The notes: generated by a model from the letters alone, not told the origin. A stretch of DNA of 64,000 nt from an uncultured Bacteroidales bacterium (GCA_934667175.1 CAKULN010000001.1:1-64000); one strand, 5' to 3'; positions 1 through 10,256 are shown, counted from the first letter of the stretch. Numbers and translations are program-made.

Positions 1-2
1 TG

Positions 3-842
3 GACGAGAGGATAGGCGCCACACGCTCCAAGAGGCTTATGGAGGAGAAGAAGGCCGCTGAACGTGAGCGGGAAAGAAGGCTGAATCAGGAAGGAATGCG
101 GCGATTCGGGGCTTCGGCAGGCTCAGCCACCGATGCCGCTCCGGTGGCTGAGCCTGCCGAAGCCACCAGAGAGTCAGATGCGTTTTTGGGCAATGGAGGG
201 GTTTTAGCAGCTAGGCCTGTCGAAGCCACTGAAAGTTCCGCCCGGCGTACCGGCCTGGATGCCTTGATGGACAACCGCATAATGGCCACCGCTGAGCGCG
301 ACCTTCTGAACTTCATCCTGACCTACGGCACCACGACTCTGGAGTTCCAGAGCGATTCGGATTTCTACACCGGCTCGGATGAGGATGCCCGCACCGTGTT
401 TGATTTCATCGACCAGGCTTTGGAGGAAGACAAGTCCGGATTTGTCAATTCTGTCTACAAGAAGACCTACGAGGCCTATTCGAAAGGCTACTATGAGGGA
501 TATTCTCAGGAAGAGATCGTCAAACGTCTGATGGACGGCGAAGACAGGAATGTCGCCTATGTCGCGGCGCAGCTTTCCACGGACGAGAAGTACGAGCTTT
601 CCGTCAAGAATCTTCGACAGTCCATGATGTCGAAAGGGTCGTGGCTGACGCTCTATGTCCCTAAGGCGATTCTGGTTTTCCAGCAAAGCCGTATGGAAAA
701 CCGTGACAACGAGCTCAAGGAAGAACTCAGGGAGGCGCAGGCCTCTTCCGACAGCGACCGTGTGATGGAGATCATGCAGGAGATGCTCAAGGTGCAGAAG
801 GCTCTTAAGTTGGTGAAAGTCAGATTGGGAAGAGAAAAATAA
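3..842 (+). CDS. dnaG: DNA primase, C-terminal part (cut by window start)
   Basis: The frame is open to the left edge, so this is the 3' end of a longer gene; the first ATG at 39 is internal. About 280 residues are visible. A charged RERER-rich segment is followed by a linker built from palindromic repeat copies (residue strings [15 protein letters not shown] and ARPVEAT, bases 109-230). A helical C-terminal domain starts near [13 protein letters not shown]. That domain and the heptad-like end (LKEELREAQ..., [15 protein letters not shown]) resemble the helicase-binding domain of Bacteroidota primases, which make RNA primers for replication. The assignment rests on recalled family resemblance; the catalytic domains lie outside the window. 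The repeat-derived linker is unusual for such a conserved gene. The stop is 5 nt before metG. Confidence 0.65.
   Translation, partial: DERIGATRSKRLMEEKKAAERERERRLNQEGMRRFGASAGSATDAAPVAEPAEATRESDAFLGNGGVLAARPVEATESSARRTGLDALMDNRIMATAERDLLNFILTYGTTTLEFQSDSDFYTGSDEDARTVFDFIDQALEEDKSGFVNSVYKKTYEAYSKGYYEGYSQEEIVKRLMDGEDRNVAYVAAQLSTDEKYELSVKNLRQSMMSKGSWLTLYVPKAILVFQQSRMENRDNELKEELREAQASSDSDRVMEIMQEMLKVQKALKLVKVRLGREK
109..230. repeat. In-frame palindromic repeat pair inside dnaG
   Basis: Two copies of the GGCTTCGGCAGGCTCAGCC-type repeat face each other around 8 nt (109-167), giving arms of about 23 bp. A third partial copy lies at 211-230. All are read through in frame by the primase ORF, adding a low-complexity Ala/Glu/Pro/Thr linker. 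Confidence 0.85.
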
Positions 843-847
843 TATTC

Positions 848-3058
848 ATGAATATGGAAAAGAAATTCAAGAGAACACTTGTGACCTGTGCGTTGCCGTA
901 TGCCAACGGGCCGGTCCACATCGGCCATCTTGCCGGGGTATATGTGCCGGCTGACATCTACGTCAGATACCTTCGGATGAGAGGGGAGGACGTGCTTTAT
1001 GTTTGCGGAAGCGATGAGCACGGCGTCCCCATCACCATCAAGGCCCGCAAGGAGGGCTGCACTCCTCAGGACATAGTTGACCGTTACCACAAGCTCATAA
1101 AGGACTCGTTCACGGGTCTTGGAATCAATTTCGACATCTATGGCCGCACGTCTTCACAGGTGCACGAGAAGAACGCTTCCGAGTTCTTCCGCAAGTTGTA
1201 CGATGAGGGCAAATTTATTACTAAGGAGTCTGAACAGTACTACGACCCTGAGGCCAAACAGTTCCTCGCCGACCGTTACATCATGGGAACCTGTCCTAAG
1301 TGCGGCAATCCTGATGCCTATGGCGACCAATGTGAGAAGTGCGGCAGCACGTTGAGTCCGGAGGAACTCATTAATCCTAAGTCAAAACTCAGCGGGGCCG
1401 AGCCGATCAAGAAAAAGACAACTCACTGGTACCTTCCTCTGGATCAGTACGAGCCATGGCTTCGTGAATGGATTCTGGATCAGCACAAAGAGTGGAGAAG
1501 CAATGTCTATGGGCAGTGCAAGAGCTGGATTGACGGCGGACTTCAGCCTCGTGCCGTGAGCCGTGACCTTGACTGGGGCGTGCCTGTCCCTGTGGAGGGA
1601 GCCGAGGGCAAGGTGCTCTATGTTTGGTTCGATGCTCCGATCGGGTATATTTCCAACACTCAGGAGCTTCTTCCGCAGTCTTGGGAGAAGTGGTGGAAGA
1701 GCGAGGACACCCGTCTTGTGCATTTCATCGGCAAGGACAACATCGTGTTTCACTGCATCGTGTTCCCGTCCATGCTCAAAGCCTACGGAGACGGCTACAT
1801 CCTTCCTGATAACGTGCCGGCCAACGAGTTCCTCAACCTTGAGGGCGACAAGATCTCCACGTCCCGCAACTGGGCTGTCTGGGCTCATGAGTATCTGGAG
1901 CAGTTCCCAGGAAAGCAGGATGTCATGAGGTATGTCCTCACGGCCAACGCTCCTGAAACTAAGGACAACGATTTCAGTTGGAAAGATTTCCAGACACGCA
2001 ACAACAGTGAGTTGGTCGCCATATTCGGAAACTTTGTGAACCGCGCCATTGTGTTGACTCACAAATATTTCGATGGAAAGGTTCCAGCCCGCGGAGAACT
2101 TCAGGATGTTGACAAGTCCGCTCTTGCGGAGATCCCTGCGCTCAAGGCTTCGCTTGAGAGAAATCTCGACGGATTCCATTTCCGTGAGGCGCTGAAGGAC
2201 GCCATGTCGATCGCCCGTGTGGGCAACAAGTACATTTCCGACACGGAGCCTTGGAAGGTTGCCAAAACAGACATGGGGCGTTGCGCCACCATCCTGAATG
2301 TCAGCCTTCAGATCTGCGCTGACCTTGCGATTGCTTTTGAGCCTTTCACTCCGTTCGCTGCCGAGAAACTCCGCAAGATGCTTGGAGTCTGCCTTTGCGC
2401 CGGCATCGACCATCGCAAGGGGGAGCAGGAGACTGTCAACACCTACAAGGATGGAGAATGCGCGGCCCTTCACACTGTTTCCGCAGCAGCTACGAGCCCA
2501 GATGATCGCACGGATTGCCCTGGAGCGGGAAAATGCGTTTGCCTTAGTTGGGATGTCCTTGGCAATGACAACCTTGTACCTGTCGGCCACGAGATCGGAG
2601 CCGCGGAGTTGCTGTTCGCCAAGGTCGAGGATGAGGCCATCAACGCCCAGCTTGCCCGTCTTGACGCCATACGTGCCGAAAGGGAGGCCGTCGAGAAGGC
2701 TGAGGCCGCGAAGAAGGTCGCTCCTCAGAAGTCCGAATGCAGTTTCGAAGACTTCGAGAAGATGGACATCCGCACTGCCACCGTGCTTGCCGCCGAGCGT
2801 GTGCCTAAGACGGACAAACTGCTGAAACTCAGCATTGACACTGGAATCGACAAGAGGACGATTGTCTCTGGAATCGCTGAATACTACTCCCCGGAGGAGA
2901 TGGTAGGCAAGCAGATTTGCATCCTTGCCAACCTTCAGCCGAGGACGATCCGTGGCATAGAGTCCCGTGGAATGATCCTGATGGCCAAGCAAGGGGATGG
3001 CAAGATGCGGTTCATCACTCCTGCTGAGGCGCTTAATAATGGTTCGATTGTAGGTTAA
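848..3058 (+). CDS. metG: Methionyl-tRNA synthetase with C-terminal tRNA-binding domain
   Basis: Charges tRNA-Met with methionine in the cytoplasm. The 736-residue product has the class I HIGH signature at about residues 24-27 (PVHIGHLAG) and a zinc knuckle of two CxxC pairs near 149-165 (CPKCG, CEKCG). A KISTS version of the KMSKS loop lies near residue 335. A C-terminal EMAP/Trbp111-type tRNA-binding domain follows ([14 protein letters not shown] onward, about 630-736). The start ATGAATATGG sits 5 nt after the preceding stop. Odd feature: about 50 cysteine-rich residues near 514-565 lie between the anticodon-binding domain and the tRNA-binding domain, where I recall relatives having a short link. 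The family call is secure. Confidence 0.97.
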   Translation: MNMEKKFKRTLVTCALPYANGPVHIGHLAGVYVPADIYVRYLRMRGEDVLYVCGSDEHGVPITIKARKEGCTPQDIVDRYHKLIKDSFTGLGINFDIYGRTSSQVHEKNASEFFRKLYDEGKFITKESEQYYDPEAKQFLADRYIMGTCPKCGNPDAYGDQCEKCGSTLSPEELINPKSKLSGAEPIKKKTTHWYLPLDQYEPWLREWILDQHKEWRSNVYGQCKSWIDGGLQPRAVSRDLDWGVPVPVEGAEGKVLYVWFDAPIGYISNTQELLPQSWEKWWKSEDTRLVHFIGKDNIVFHCIVFPSMLKAYGDGYILPDNVPANEFLNLEGDKISTSRNWAVWAHEYLEQFPGKQDVMRYVLTANAPETKDNDFSWKDFQTRNNSELVAIFGNFVNRAIVLTHKYFDGKVPARGELQDVDKSALAEIPALKASLERNLDGFHFREALKDAMSIARVGNKYISDTEPWKVAKTDMGRCATILNVSLQICADLAIAFEPFTPFAAEKLRKMLGVCLCAGIDHRKGEQETVNTYKDGECAALHTVSAAATSPDDRTDCPGAGKCVCLSWDVLGNDNLVPVGHEIGAAELLFAKVEDEAINAQLARLDAIRAEREAVEKAEAAKKVAPQKSECSFEDFEKMDIRTATVLAAERVPKTDKLLKLSIDTGIDKRTIVSGIAEYYSPEEMVGKQICILANLQPRTIRGIESRGMILMAKQGDGKMRFITPAEALNNGSIVG

Positions 3059-3075
3059 TATATTCATAGAACATC

Positions 3076-4209
3076 ATGAAGGGAATTTTTGCTTCATTCG
3101 CTGTGGCGGCGCTTGTTATGAGTTGCGCCCAGACTCCGACCCTCACTAAGTCGGGACTTGATCCGGAGAATTTCAAGGCAGAGCGTGACGGTGCCAGGAC
3201 CGCTCTTTACACGCTGACCAACAAGTCCGGAATGGAGGTCTGCATCACCAATTTCGGTGGCAGGATCGTGTCCGTGATGGTTCCGGACAGGAACGGGGAC
3301 TATAAGGATGTCGTCCTTGGCTTCGACAAGGTTTCGGACTATTTTCCTGAGAACAACCAGACTGATTTCGGCGCTACCATCGGACGTTACGCCAATCGTA
3401 TCCACGATGGGAAGTTTACTTTGGACGGGGTTGAGTATCAGTTGCCTCAGAACAACTACGGGCATTGCCTGCACGGTGGCCCGGACGGATGGCAGTACAA
3501 GGTCTACAATGTTCTGGAGGCCGATGCCTCACACCTTAAGCTGGAAATCGTTTCTCCTGACGGTGACGCGAATTTTCCTGGCAAGGTGACCGCGGACGTG
3601 ACCTTCACCCTCACGGAGGACAATGCGATCGACATCCGGTACTCGGCCACGACGGACGCTCCGACTATCATCAACATGACCAACCATTCGTACTTCAACC
3701 TGTCCGGAGACCCCGCGAATCATCAGATCACAGCTGACTCTCTGTACATCAACGCTTCGAACTTCACTCCGGTGGACTCAACGTTCATGACCACCGGCGA
3801 GGTCGCTTCCGTTGAGGGTACTCCGTTCGATTTCAGGAAGATGAAACTGATCGGGGATGACATCGACTCAGACGATGAACAGGTCCGCAACGGGCATGGT
3901 TTCGACCACAACTGGGTTCTCGACACCAAGGGCGACGACACTGTCCTTGCCGCCGAGGTCTACTGCCCTGAGACAGGCATCGTGCTTAAGGAATATACCA
4001 ACGAGCCTGGCGTCCAGGTCTATGCCGGCAATTTCCTTGACGGTACCGTCACCGGCAAGAAGGGTGTTGTCTATGCCCACCGCACCGCCATCTGTCTTGA
4101 GTCCCAGAAGTACCCGGACACCCCGAACAAACCTGAATGGCCGTCCGCCGTCCTCCGCCCCGGAGAGACCTACACCAGCCACTGCGTCTTCGCTTTCGGC
4201 GTTAGATAG
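3076..4209 (+). CDS. galM: Aldose 1-epimerase, predicted lipoprotein
   Basis: Mutarotase interconverting alpha and beta anomers of sugars such as galactose. The N-terminus MKGIFASFAVAALVMSCAQTP ends in a lipobox (VMSC), so the enzyme is predicted to be lipid-anchored outside the cytoplasm. GalM-family motifs are present: GRYANRI, HCLHGGPDGWQ with a substrate-binding His, TNHSYFNLSG with the catalytic His region, and GFDHNWVL. The length (377 aa) is normal for exported Bacteroidota homologues. It begins 17 nt after metG and may share its transcript. The gene ends in a strong hairpin (4257-4338) shared with the convergent methyltransferase. Confidence 0.93.
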   Translation: MKGIFASFAVAALVMSCAQTPTLTKSGLDPENFKAERDGARTALYTLTNKSGMEVCITNFGGRIVSVMVPDRNGDYKDVVLGFDKVSDYFPENNQTDFGATIGRYANRIHDGKFTLDGVEYQLPQNNYGHCLHGGPDGWQYKVYNVLEADASHLKLEIVSPDGDANFPGKVTADVTFTLTEDNAIDIRYSATTDAPTIINMTNHSYFNLSGDPANHQITADSLYINASNFTPVDSTFMTTGEVASVEGTPFDFRKMKLIGDDIDSDDEQVRNGHGFDHNWVLDTKGDDTVLAAEVYCPETGIVLKEYTNEPGVQVYAGNFLDGTVTGKKGVVYAHRTAICLESQKYPDTPNKPEWPSAVLRPGETYTSHCVFAFGVR

Positions 4210-4256
4210 TTTTTTATTGCTGGATATCACCTGCTTCTGTTGTTAAACATCTCGTT

Positions 4257-4338
4257 AGAGTTTGTGGGAGTAGTCATGGCTGCCATTCACCCGGACAGGG
4301 CGCGAAGCGTAGGCAGCCTGACTACTCCCACAAACTCT
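4257..4338. repeat. Variable-stem/constant-apex hairpin, copy A; likely bidirectional terminator
   Basis: Arms of about 25 bp starting GAGTTTGTGGGAGTAGTCA pair almost perfectly (one bulged T). They enclose the conserved core CATTCACCCGGACAGGG/CGCGAAGCGTAG (4284-4312). The core can fold as two mini-hairpins, CCC-GGACA-GGG and CGC-GAA-GCG, giving a three-way junction. It lies between the convergent galM and methyltransferase genes and its outer pair touches the methyltransferase stop codon. Confidence 0.85.
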
Positions 4339-4970
4339 TATAATTTCCGGATGACGTTGAGCCCGTCACGGATGGGGAGGAGGACGGATTCGACACGGGG
4401 GTCATTGACTACCATGTCATTGAAGGCGATGATGCCTTGGGTCTGTTTGTCTTTCGGGACAGGATCCTGCCAGAGCTTGCCGTCCCAAAGGACATCATCG
4501 GCGAGGATGAGGCCACCGGGCTTCACAAGATCGAAGACCAGATTGTAGTAGGTGACATATTCCCGCTTGTTGGCATCCATGTAAACCAGGTCGTAAGGAC
4601 CTTGCAATGAGGAAAGGGTCTCGCAGGCGTCTCCGATGTGCAGGGTAATCTTGTCCGACACTCCGGCCCTAGACCAGCCTTCACGCATCAGATCCTCCAG
4701 CTCGTCATTGATCTCAAGGGTGTCGATGTGCCCGCCTTCCGGAAGCCCGTAAGCCATGCAGGTGGCTGAATATCCTGTGAACGCACCGACCTCAAGGATG
4801 CGCTTTGCCCGTGAAATCTCCACAAGCATGGTCAGCAACCGCCCCTGGACCGCCCCCGAAAGCATCCTCGGGTAGTTCGTGTGGATGTTCGTCTGCTTCT
4901 CGATCCAGTCCAAAGCCTCGCTCTGACGGGAAGAATGTTCTCGAAGATATTTGTCAGCGGGAGATTCCAT
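4338..4970 (-). CDS. Class I SAM-dependent O-methyltransferase
   Basis: A 210-residue protein of the catechol/caffeoyl-CoA O-methyltransferase type. SAM-binding motif I is RILEVGAFTGYSA (about residues 57-69), followed by an acidic residue in HIDTLEIN and the metal/SAM segment YDLVYMDANKREYVTYYNL. GGLILADDVLWDG matches the family's metal-binding Asp region. The substrate cannot be read from sequence; relatives methylate catechols, and some bacterial members modify other small molecules. The start ATG overlaps a GAATAT motif. It lies 30 nt downstream of the M16 peptidase on the same strand and is probably co-transcribed with it. Confidence 0.9.
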   Translation of the reverse strand: MESPADKYLREHSSRQSEALDWIEKQTNIHTNYPRMLSGAVQGRLLTMLVEISRAKRILEVGAFTGYSATCMAYGLPEGGHIDTLEINDELEDLMREGWSRAGVSDKITLHIGDACETLSSLQGPYDLVYMDANKREYVTYYNLVFDLVKPGGLILADDVLWDGKLWQDPVPKDKQTQGIIAFNDMVVNDPRVESVLLPIRDGLNVIRKL

Positions 4971-5000
4971 ATATTCATAAAATTTGAGGGAGCGCCTTGC

Positions 5001-6230
5001 CTACAGGAAAATCAGGGAGCAGGTGTTTTCGGGATTGAATATTCTTCTGGCAGCGTCTCTTATGCCTTCGGCGGTCACCGCCTCGATGGCTTCAAGATTC
5101 TGCCTGTCTGTGAATATGGTACCTAACGACATGAGGCTCTTTCCCATCGAGAGACATTGTGCCTCGCCGTTGTCGGAACTGATGGCGAGCTGTCCGAGGA
5201 TCTGCTTTTTGGCGGCCTTGAGCCTGACGGATGAATATTCCTCGTCCTGCATTTTTCTTATCACTTTCCAGATCGCATCCAGACACTTCTCCAAATTGCC
5301 CCGCTCGCATCCGAGGCTGATTGTCATGATGCCGGACTCGGTGTATTGTGAATATGAGGACTCGACACCGTAAACCCATCCGTTCTTTTCGCGCAAGAGG
5401 CTGTTCAGCAAAGAATTGGATGCCGGTCCTCCGATGATGTTGCTCATCAGGATGGCCGCGAAGCGCTCCTCGGTGTTCTCAAGGGAAGGCGCGAAGTTAC
5501 CGATGACGGCGTTGACCTCGTGATTCCTTTTCTCGACCATCTTGTTAAAGGCTGGTTTTGAGGGAATCGGGATGGTCATGCGCTCACCGACGGCTTCCGT
5601 TTTTTCTTTGAACACTTTCCCTGCCAGTCGGAGCACATTCTCCTCCATTTTCTTTTCGTCAATGTCGGCCACTATCGCCAGAGCCATATTCATTGGCAGG
5701 AAATGTTCTTTCGTGAACTGTCTCAGCTCTTTGCCTGTGATTTTTCTGACGCTTGCGGCTGTGCCGAGAATCGAGCGTCCGAGAGGATGGCCGGCAAAGA
5801 GTTCTTCCTCGAATTTGTCGTAGACATCATCGGCGGGGGAATCCTTGTAGGAGTTGATTTCGTCGATCACGACGCCTTTTTCGATGGCCACCTCTTCCTC
5901 CGGAAATGTCGGGCAGGTAGCCAGCTCAAGAAGCAGGGACGCCGCCTTGCCAAGATCCTCCTTCAGAACCGTGGAGTGGATCACGATCTCCTCTTTGGTG
6001 GTGAAGGCGTTAAGCTCGCCTCCAAGCTTGTCGAGATAGCTGCTTATCACCCTCGCGCTTTTCCGCTCGGTCCCCTTGAACAGGGTGTGTTCGGTGAAAT
6101 GGGCGATTCCGTTGTGAAAGCCACCCTCGTCTCTTGTCCCGCATTTGATTGTCAGTGAGCAGTATCCTACTGCGTTGCCGCTCCTCTTGACCGCATACCT
6201 TAGTCCGCAGTCCGCCGTCCCTACGATCAT
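5001..6230 (-). CDS. M16 family zinc metallopeptidase (processing-peptidase type)
   Basis: Single-unit pitrilysin-family peptidase of 409 residues. The inverted zinc motif HxxEH is at about residues 44-48 (AHFTEHTLFKGT), and the downstream glutamate region is present (EEVAIEKGVVIDEINSYKDSP). The C-terminal half carries the usual substrate-binding domain (RNHEVNAVIGNFAPSLENTEERF). No signal peptide is visible, so the protein may act inside the cell. Its start codon overlaps the stop of the upstream secreted-protein gene by one base (TAATG), implying translational coupling. The M16 family call is firm; the substrate is unknown. Confidence 0.92.
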   Translation of the reverse strand: MIVGTADCGLRYAVKRSGNAVGYCSLTIKCGTRDEGGFHNGIAHFTEHTLFKGTERKSARVISSYLDKLGGELNAFTTKEEIVIHSTVLKEDLGKAASLLLELATCPTFPEEEVAIEKGVVIDEINSYKDSPADDVYDKFEEELFAGHPLGRSILGTAASVRKITGKELRQFTKEHFLPMNMALAIVADIDEKKMEENVLRLAGKVFKEKTEAVGERMTIPIPSKPAFNKMVEKRNHEVNAVIGNFAPSLENTEERFAAILMSNIIGGPASNSLLNSLLREKNGWVYGVESSYSQYTESGIMTISLGCERGNLEKCLDAIWKVIRKMQDEEYSSVRLKAAKKQILGQLAISSDNGEAQCLSMGKSLMSLGTIFTDRQNLEAIEAVTAEGIRDAARRIFNPENTCSLIFL

Positions 6231-7090
6231 TATTTCCTTAGTAGTTTGATAGCCTTGATGTCACTGGTGAGAAATCCCTTGCCGTTCCTGGCTGTGATTT
6301 TATGCTTTTTGAAATAGTAGAGCTCGTGGTTGTCGGATCCGATGAGCATCTTGTAGCAGATGGAGCCGTTGACCGGCTCTGATGGAGCCACCACGTAGCT
6401 TACAACCGTGTTGAACGTGCCCTCGTTAAAGATCTCGTCCACCTCGTCTTCGTCTTCCTTGATGAGGAAATCCTCGTCGAGCGAGCGCTTGGTCTGTTCG
6501 TCAACTTGTGGTGCGAAATCCTCCGACCAGAAGAATATTCGTTTGATTCTCAATTTTTTTGTGTCTTTGGCGCCGATGTTGGCATAGGCTTTCATCTCCG
6601 TGTCGGTGAGCCCCGTCGTGTGGTCCTGAATGATTTTCAGAAATGCCGGCAGAAGTACGAACTCACGTCCGGACGGGTCCTCGGTAGGGCGCAAGGGGAA
6701 GCTCACGACCTCGAACATGTCGTCGATGGACTTCTCGGCCCCCTCTCCTCCCTTGACAAGGGTCAACATGTCGATTCCCGGCTCTGATTCCCTGCGGAAC
6801 TGGCCTTTGACAACCATCAGAAAATAAAAATTGTCGCTGGTCTTGATGCCCTGGAACTCCTCGTTTGTGCAGAACTCGTAAGGGGAGACCGTCCATGTGG
6901 CGGCCACGCTTTCCTTGAGAGCCTCGTCAAGGAACTCGTCTCCGGTCAGGACAACCTTTGTTGTCTTGGTGGTGAAATCCTTGAGTCTCTCCCTTCTTGT
7001 GGTGATTTGTGCCTGGCCGAAGACATCGGTGGCAAGCAGCAGCCCGGCTATCGTCCAGGCGAGTATTTGACAGAATCGTTTCATGTTCAT
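6230..7090 (-). CDS. Secreted protein of unknown function
   Basis: A 286-residue protein with a clear signal peptide (MNMKRFCQILAWTIAGLLLATDVFGQ) and no lipobox, so probably periplasmic or exported. I do not recognise the family. The mature part is mixed alpha/beta with an acidic stretch (KEDEDEVDEIFNEG) and ends with a lysine-rich tail (SDIKAIKLLRK). It is the first gene of a unit with the M16 peptidase and O-methyltransferase, and its stop codon overlaps the peptidase start, suggesting the two proteins are made together. It is divergent from dnaX. Confidence 0.75.
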   Translation of the reverse strand: MNMKRFCQILAWTIAGLLLATDVFGQAQITTRRERLKDFTTKTTKVVLTGDEFLDEALKESVAATWTVSPYEFCTNEEFQGIKTSDNFYFLMVVKGQFRRESEPGIDMLTLVKGGEGAEKSIDDMFEVVSFPLRPTEDPSGREFVLLPAFLKIIQDHTTGLTDTEMKAYANIGAKDTKKLRIKRIFFWSEDFAPQVDEQTKRSLDEDFLIKEDEDEVDEIFNEGTFNTVVSYVVAPSEPVNGSICYKMLIGSDNHELYYFKKHKITARNGKGFLTSDIKAIKLLRK

Positions 7091-7182
7091 TAGTAGTTTG
7101 TTCGTTCAATATGCTATTGGCGGCACTGGATTTTTCAGATGTCGGCGCCGACAAATTACTCCATACTTCGTACCGCAAGACA

Positions 7183-7210
7183 CAAATGTACAAAATATTG
7201 CGTAAATTTG
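7183..7210. promoter_or_regulatory. Divergent promoter region, secreted protein gene / dnaX
   Basis: TACATTTG on the minus strand (7190-7183) and TAAATTTG on the plus strand (7203-7210) both match the Bacteroidota -7 consensus TAnnTTTG and point toward 7090 and 7258. Neither has an ideally spaced -33 TTG. Confidence 0.55.
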
Positions 7211-7257
7211 CCTTACAAAACTTGGTGCGGACAACCATTCCCTAAGATTTGTGCTTT

Positions 7258-9312
7258 ATGTCAGACTACATAGTATCGGCCAGAAAATACCGTCCAGACT
7301 CTTTTGAGACCCTTATCGGGCAGGATAACATCGCTCAGACCTTGAAGAACTCCATCATCAGGGGAAAGCTGGCGCATGCCTACCTGTTCTGCGGTCCGCG
7401 CGGGGTGGGGAAGACGACCACGGCAAGAATATTCGCGAAAGCGATCAACTGCTCCAATCCGTCTCCGGACATGGAACCGTGTGGGGAGTGTGAGTCGTGC
7501 CGTTCTTTTCAGGAGGGGCGATCCTACTGCATTCATGAGTTGGACGCCGCATCCAACAATGGTGTGGATGACATCAAGAACCTGATGGACCAGGTGCAGA
7601 TTCCGCCTCAGGTAGGGAAGTACAGCGTGTACATCATCGATGAGGTGCACATGCTGTCCACGGCCGCTTTCAACGCATTCCTCAAAACACTGGAGGAACC
7701 ACCGGCACATGCCATATTCATTCTTGCGACCACTGAAAAACATAAGATTCTGCCGACGATTCTTTCCCGTTGCCAGACCTACGACTTCAACAGGATCTCA
7801 GTCCCGGACATCGTCAGTAACCTGAGGAAGATTGCAGGAAAAGAGGGAGTGAATATCGACGATGAGTCTCTGCACGTGATAGCGCAGAAGGCTGACGGGG
7901 CGATGCGTGACGCACTCACGATTTTTGACCAGACCGTGGCTTTTTGTGGAACTGACGTGAAGTATGAGGAGGTTTTGAAGAACCTCAATGTGCTTGACTA
8001 TGACTATAGTTTCTGTCTAGTTGATGCTTTTTTGGCCGGGGACTACGGTACGGCTCTATTGAAATTTGATGAGATTCTGTCCAAGGGGTTCAACGCCCTT
8101 CATTTCTGTGCTGCCCTCAGTTCCCATTTCAGGGATTTGATGGTGACGAAGAACGGTGGGCTTGATGCTTTACTGGAACTGCCTGACTCATTGAAAGCCA
8201 GATATGTGGAACAAGCTTCACGCTGCTCGCTTAAGTTCCTTTATGATACTTTGACAATCACAACTGCCTGCGAGGCCGGCTACAAGCAGGCTGTGAATCC
8301 AAGGCTTCACATTGAATTCGCCTTGATGAAGCTTAGTTTCCTGATGAAAGCTCCTGATGCATCGCGATCGGTGATTGAGCCAGCGAAGTTTTCTGCGGGG
8401 ACGGCATCCGCTGGCAGCGGCTCTCCAGACTTCCGCGCTTCGCGCTCCATCCCGTCACCTGCGCCGCAGCTGACACCCGTTCACGAGGCCACGGGCGGCC
8501 ACGGTCTGACTGAACCGCTGCCGGCGGATGCTGTGCGGAAAGTGGAAACGTCCGGAGCTGCCGCTGAGCCTGTTTTGGTCACTGGGCATTCTGTAACGGT
8601 CACTGAGCCTCCTGTAACGGTCACTGAGCCTGTCGAAGTGACCAAAGTCATAGGAACAGATGTCTCGTCTAAAGTCACTTCGACAGGCTCAGTGACCGAC
8701 GTTGTAAGCGCATCTGCCGAAGCCAATCGTCCAGCGGCTGGCAAGACAGACAATGCGGTTGGTGGCAATGACTCGGCGACTGAAAGTTCTGGCCCGACGG
8801 CGGCCGTTGTGGGTGAGAACCCGGCTCCGAGGGCCAGAAGAAAGCCGGTGAAGACAGGAGCGTCCTTGTCGCTCAATTCAATAATCGAGGAAGAGGAGAA
8901 TAAGAAAGTTGTGAAAGAGGCGGAGCGGATCGCGGATGTGATGCCGGAGGACAGCGTTGTCTTGGAGGCCTGGAAAACCATACCGGCCGAGAATGCCTCA
9001 AGCCCGCGCCTCGCCAACACCCTGCGGAACGCGGAGGTCAGCATAGAGACCAAGGATGGCTACAAGGAACTGACATTCAAAGTCAGCAACGCTTCCCAAG
9101 AGAGATGGATCCGGGAAAACCGCCTGATGATTCTGGAAGGGAACTTGCAGAAAAAGGTCGGGTCTTCCAGAATCAGGTTGGAAGTCTCGGTTGTTCCGGT
9201 CGAGGAGAAAGAAGTGCAGCCTTACACTGATCAGGAGAAGGCTACGGCCCTTATGGGACAAAACTGCGAGGTCCAGAATCTTGTCAAGGATTTTGGACTT
9301 GAGACTAAATAG
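7258..9312 (+). CDS. dnaX: DNA polymerase III gamma/tau subunit
   Basis: Clamp-loader ATPase that loads the sliding clamp and links polymerase to helicase. I chose the ATG at 7258 ([13 protein letters not shown]) over an upstream TTG because it matches the family N-terminus. Residues 46-53 form Walker A (GPRGVGKT). Zinc-binding cysteines follow near 66-84 (C...CGECESC), then Walker B with IIDEVHMLS and sensor 1 ([19 protein letters not shown]). After the collar domain, a linker of about 200 residues carries several copies of the TTCGACAGGCTCAGTGACC repeat ([16 protein letters not shown]). A C-terminal domain follows. The product has 684 residues. The linker insertion is the oddity; the core is intact. 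Confidence 0.97.
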   Translation: MSDYIVSARKYRPDSFETLIGQDNIAQTLKNSIIRGKLAHAYLFCGPRGVGKTTTARIFAKAINCSNPSPDMEPCGECESCRSFQEGRSYCIHELDAASNNGVDDIKNLMDQVQIPPQVGKYSVYIIDEVHMLSTAAFNAFLKTLEEPPAHAIFILATTEKHKILPTILSRCQTYDFNRISVPDIVSNLRKIAGKEGVNIDDESLHVIAQKADGAMRDALTIFDQTVAFCGTDVKYEEVLKNLNVLDYDYSFCLVDAFLAGDYGTALLKFDEILSKGFNALHFCAALSSHFRDLMVTKNGGLDALLELPDSLKARYVEQASRCSLKFLYDTLTITTACEAGYKQAVNPRLHIEFALMKLSFLMKAPDASRSVIEPAKFSAGTASAGSGSPDFRASRSIPSPAPQLTPVHEATGGHGLTEPLPADAVRKVETSGAAAEPVLVTGHSVTVTEPPVTVTEPVEVTKVIGTDVSSKVTSTGSVTDVVSASAEANRPAAGKTDNAVGGNDSATESSGPTAAVVGENPAPRARRKPVKTGASLSLNSIIEEEENKKVVKEAERIADVMPEDSVVLEAWKTIPAENASSPRLANTLRNAEVSIETKDGYKELTFKVSNASQERWIRENRLMILEGNLQKKVGSSRIRLEVSVVPVEEKEVQPYTDQEKATALMGQNCEVQNLVKDFGLETK
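8561..8699. repeat. In-frame palindromic repeat cluster inside dnaX
   Basis: Four or more copies or fragments of GGTCACTGAGCCTGTCGAAG lie in tandem. The last complete copy (about 8619-8643) is mirrored by an inverted copy at about 8674-8698, so they can pair as a long stem. The ORF stays open, encoding TVTEP-type repeats in the linker. Confidence 0.88.
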
Positions 9313-9335
9313 TAATTTTATACACAGCGATTAAG

Positions 9336-10157
9336 ATGAAACTTCATTGCGAGAACCTTGTTAAGAAATATGGCATCAGAACCGTCGTCAAAGGCGTTTC
9401 CATGGAAATCAACCAAGGAGAAATCGTGGGATTCCTCGGACCGAACGGAGCCGGGAAGACCACGAGTTTCTACATGATTACCGGGCAGATCGTGCCGAAT
9501 GGTGGCCGTGTTTTCCTTGATGATGAGGACATCACCGAACTTCCTATGTACAAGAGGGCTCAGAAAGGAATCGGTTATCTGCCACAGGAGGCTTCGGTGT
9601 TCCGCAAGATGTCCGTGGAGGACAACATCATGTCGGTGATGGAGATGTCTGACATGCCTAAGGCGGAGCGGCAGGAGAGGCTGGAGGATCTGATCAACGA
9701 GTTCAACCTTTCCAAGGTCCGCAAAAGTCTTGGTATCCAGCTTTCCGGTGGTGAGAGGCGTCGCTGCGAAATCGCACGCGCTCTGGCTATCGACCCGAAG
9801 TTCATCTTGTTGGACGAGCCGTTCGCCGGAGTGGATCCGATCGCCGTGGAGGACATCCAGTTCATCATCGCTAAACTTAAGTACAAGGACATCGGCGTTA
9901 TCATCACTGACCACAATGTGGGTGAGACCTTGGCGATCACCGACCGTGCTTACCTGCTCTATGAGGGAACTATCCTCCAGCAGGGCACTCCGGAATCCCT
10001 TGCGACTGACGAGGATGTCCGCACCAAGTACCTCGGCTCCGGTTTCATCCTGAAGAAGTCCGTTTCTGTCGAGCGCGCCAAAGCCGAGCACGCTGCCCTT
10101 GAGGCCGCCCGTGCCGCAAAGGCCGTCGCTTCTTCGGAATCAGCTGCCACCATCTAA
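9336..10157 (+). CDS. lptB: LPS export ABC transporter ATPase LptB
   Basis: Cytoplasmic ATPase that powers extraction of lipopolysaccharide from the inner membrane. Walker A is [13 protein letters not shown] (about residues 34-46), with the Q-loop region [19 protein letters not shown], signature [15 protein letters not shown] and Walker [14 protein letters not shown]. The H-switch is in [31 protein letters not shown] and the [11 protein letters not shown] region are characteristic of LptB rather than generic ABC ATPases. Length is 273 aa, with a short Ala/Glu-rich C-terminal extension. It starts 23 nt after dnaX and ends before a hairpin at 10257-10297. Confidence 0.95.
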   Translation: MKLHCENLVKKYGIRTVVKGVSMEINQGEIVGFLGPNGAGKTTSFYMITGQIVPNGGRVFLDDEDITELPMYKRAQKGIGYLPQEASVFRKMSVEDNIMSVMEMSDMPKAERQERLEDLINEFNLSKVRKSLGIQLSGGERRRCEIARALAIDPKFILLDEPFAGVDPIAVEDIQFIIAKLKYKDIGVIITDHNVGETLAITDRAYLLYEGTILQQGTPESLATDEDVRTKYLGSGFILKKSVSVERAKAEHAALEAARAAKAVASSESAATI

Positions 10158-10256
10158 AATCGGTGAAGTGCAATTTCTTGAAAATTAAGAATATGACCGC
10201 TTGTCTTCGGTCGTCATTTACTGAAGAGGGACAGACAACCGTTTGATTACAAATAG

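Noticed and set aside
1382..3067. 561-codon open frame antisense to metG
   Set aside because: The sense frame is an unmistakable MetG. The antisense product has no recognisable motif, and long opposite-strand frames are common here because codons end in G/C. Similar long shadows at 9318-10091 and 52424-53665 were also rejected.
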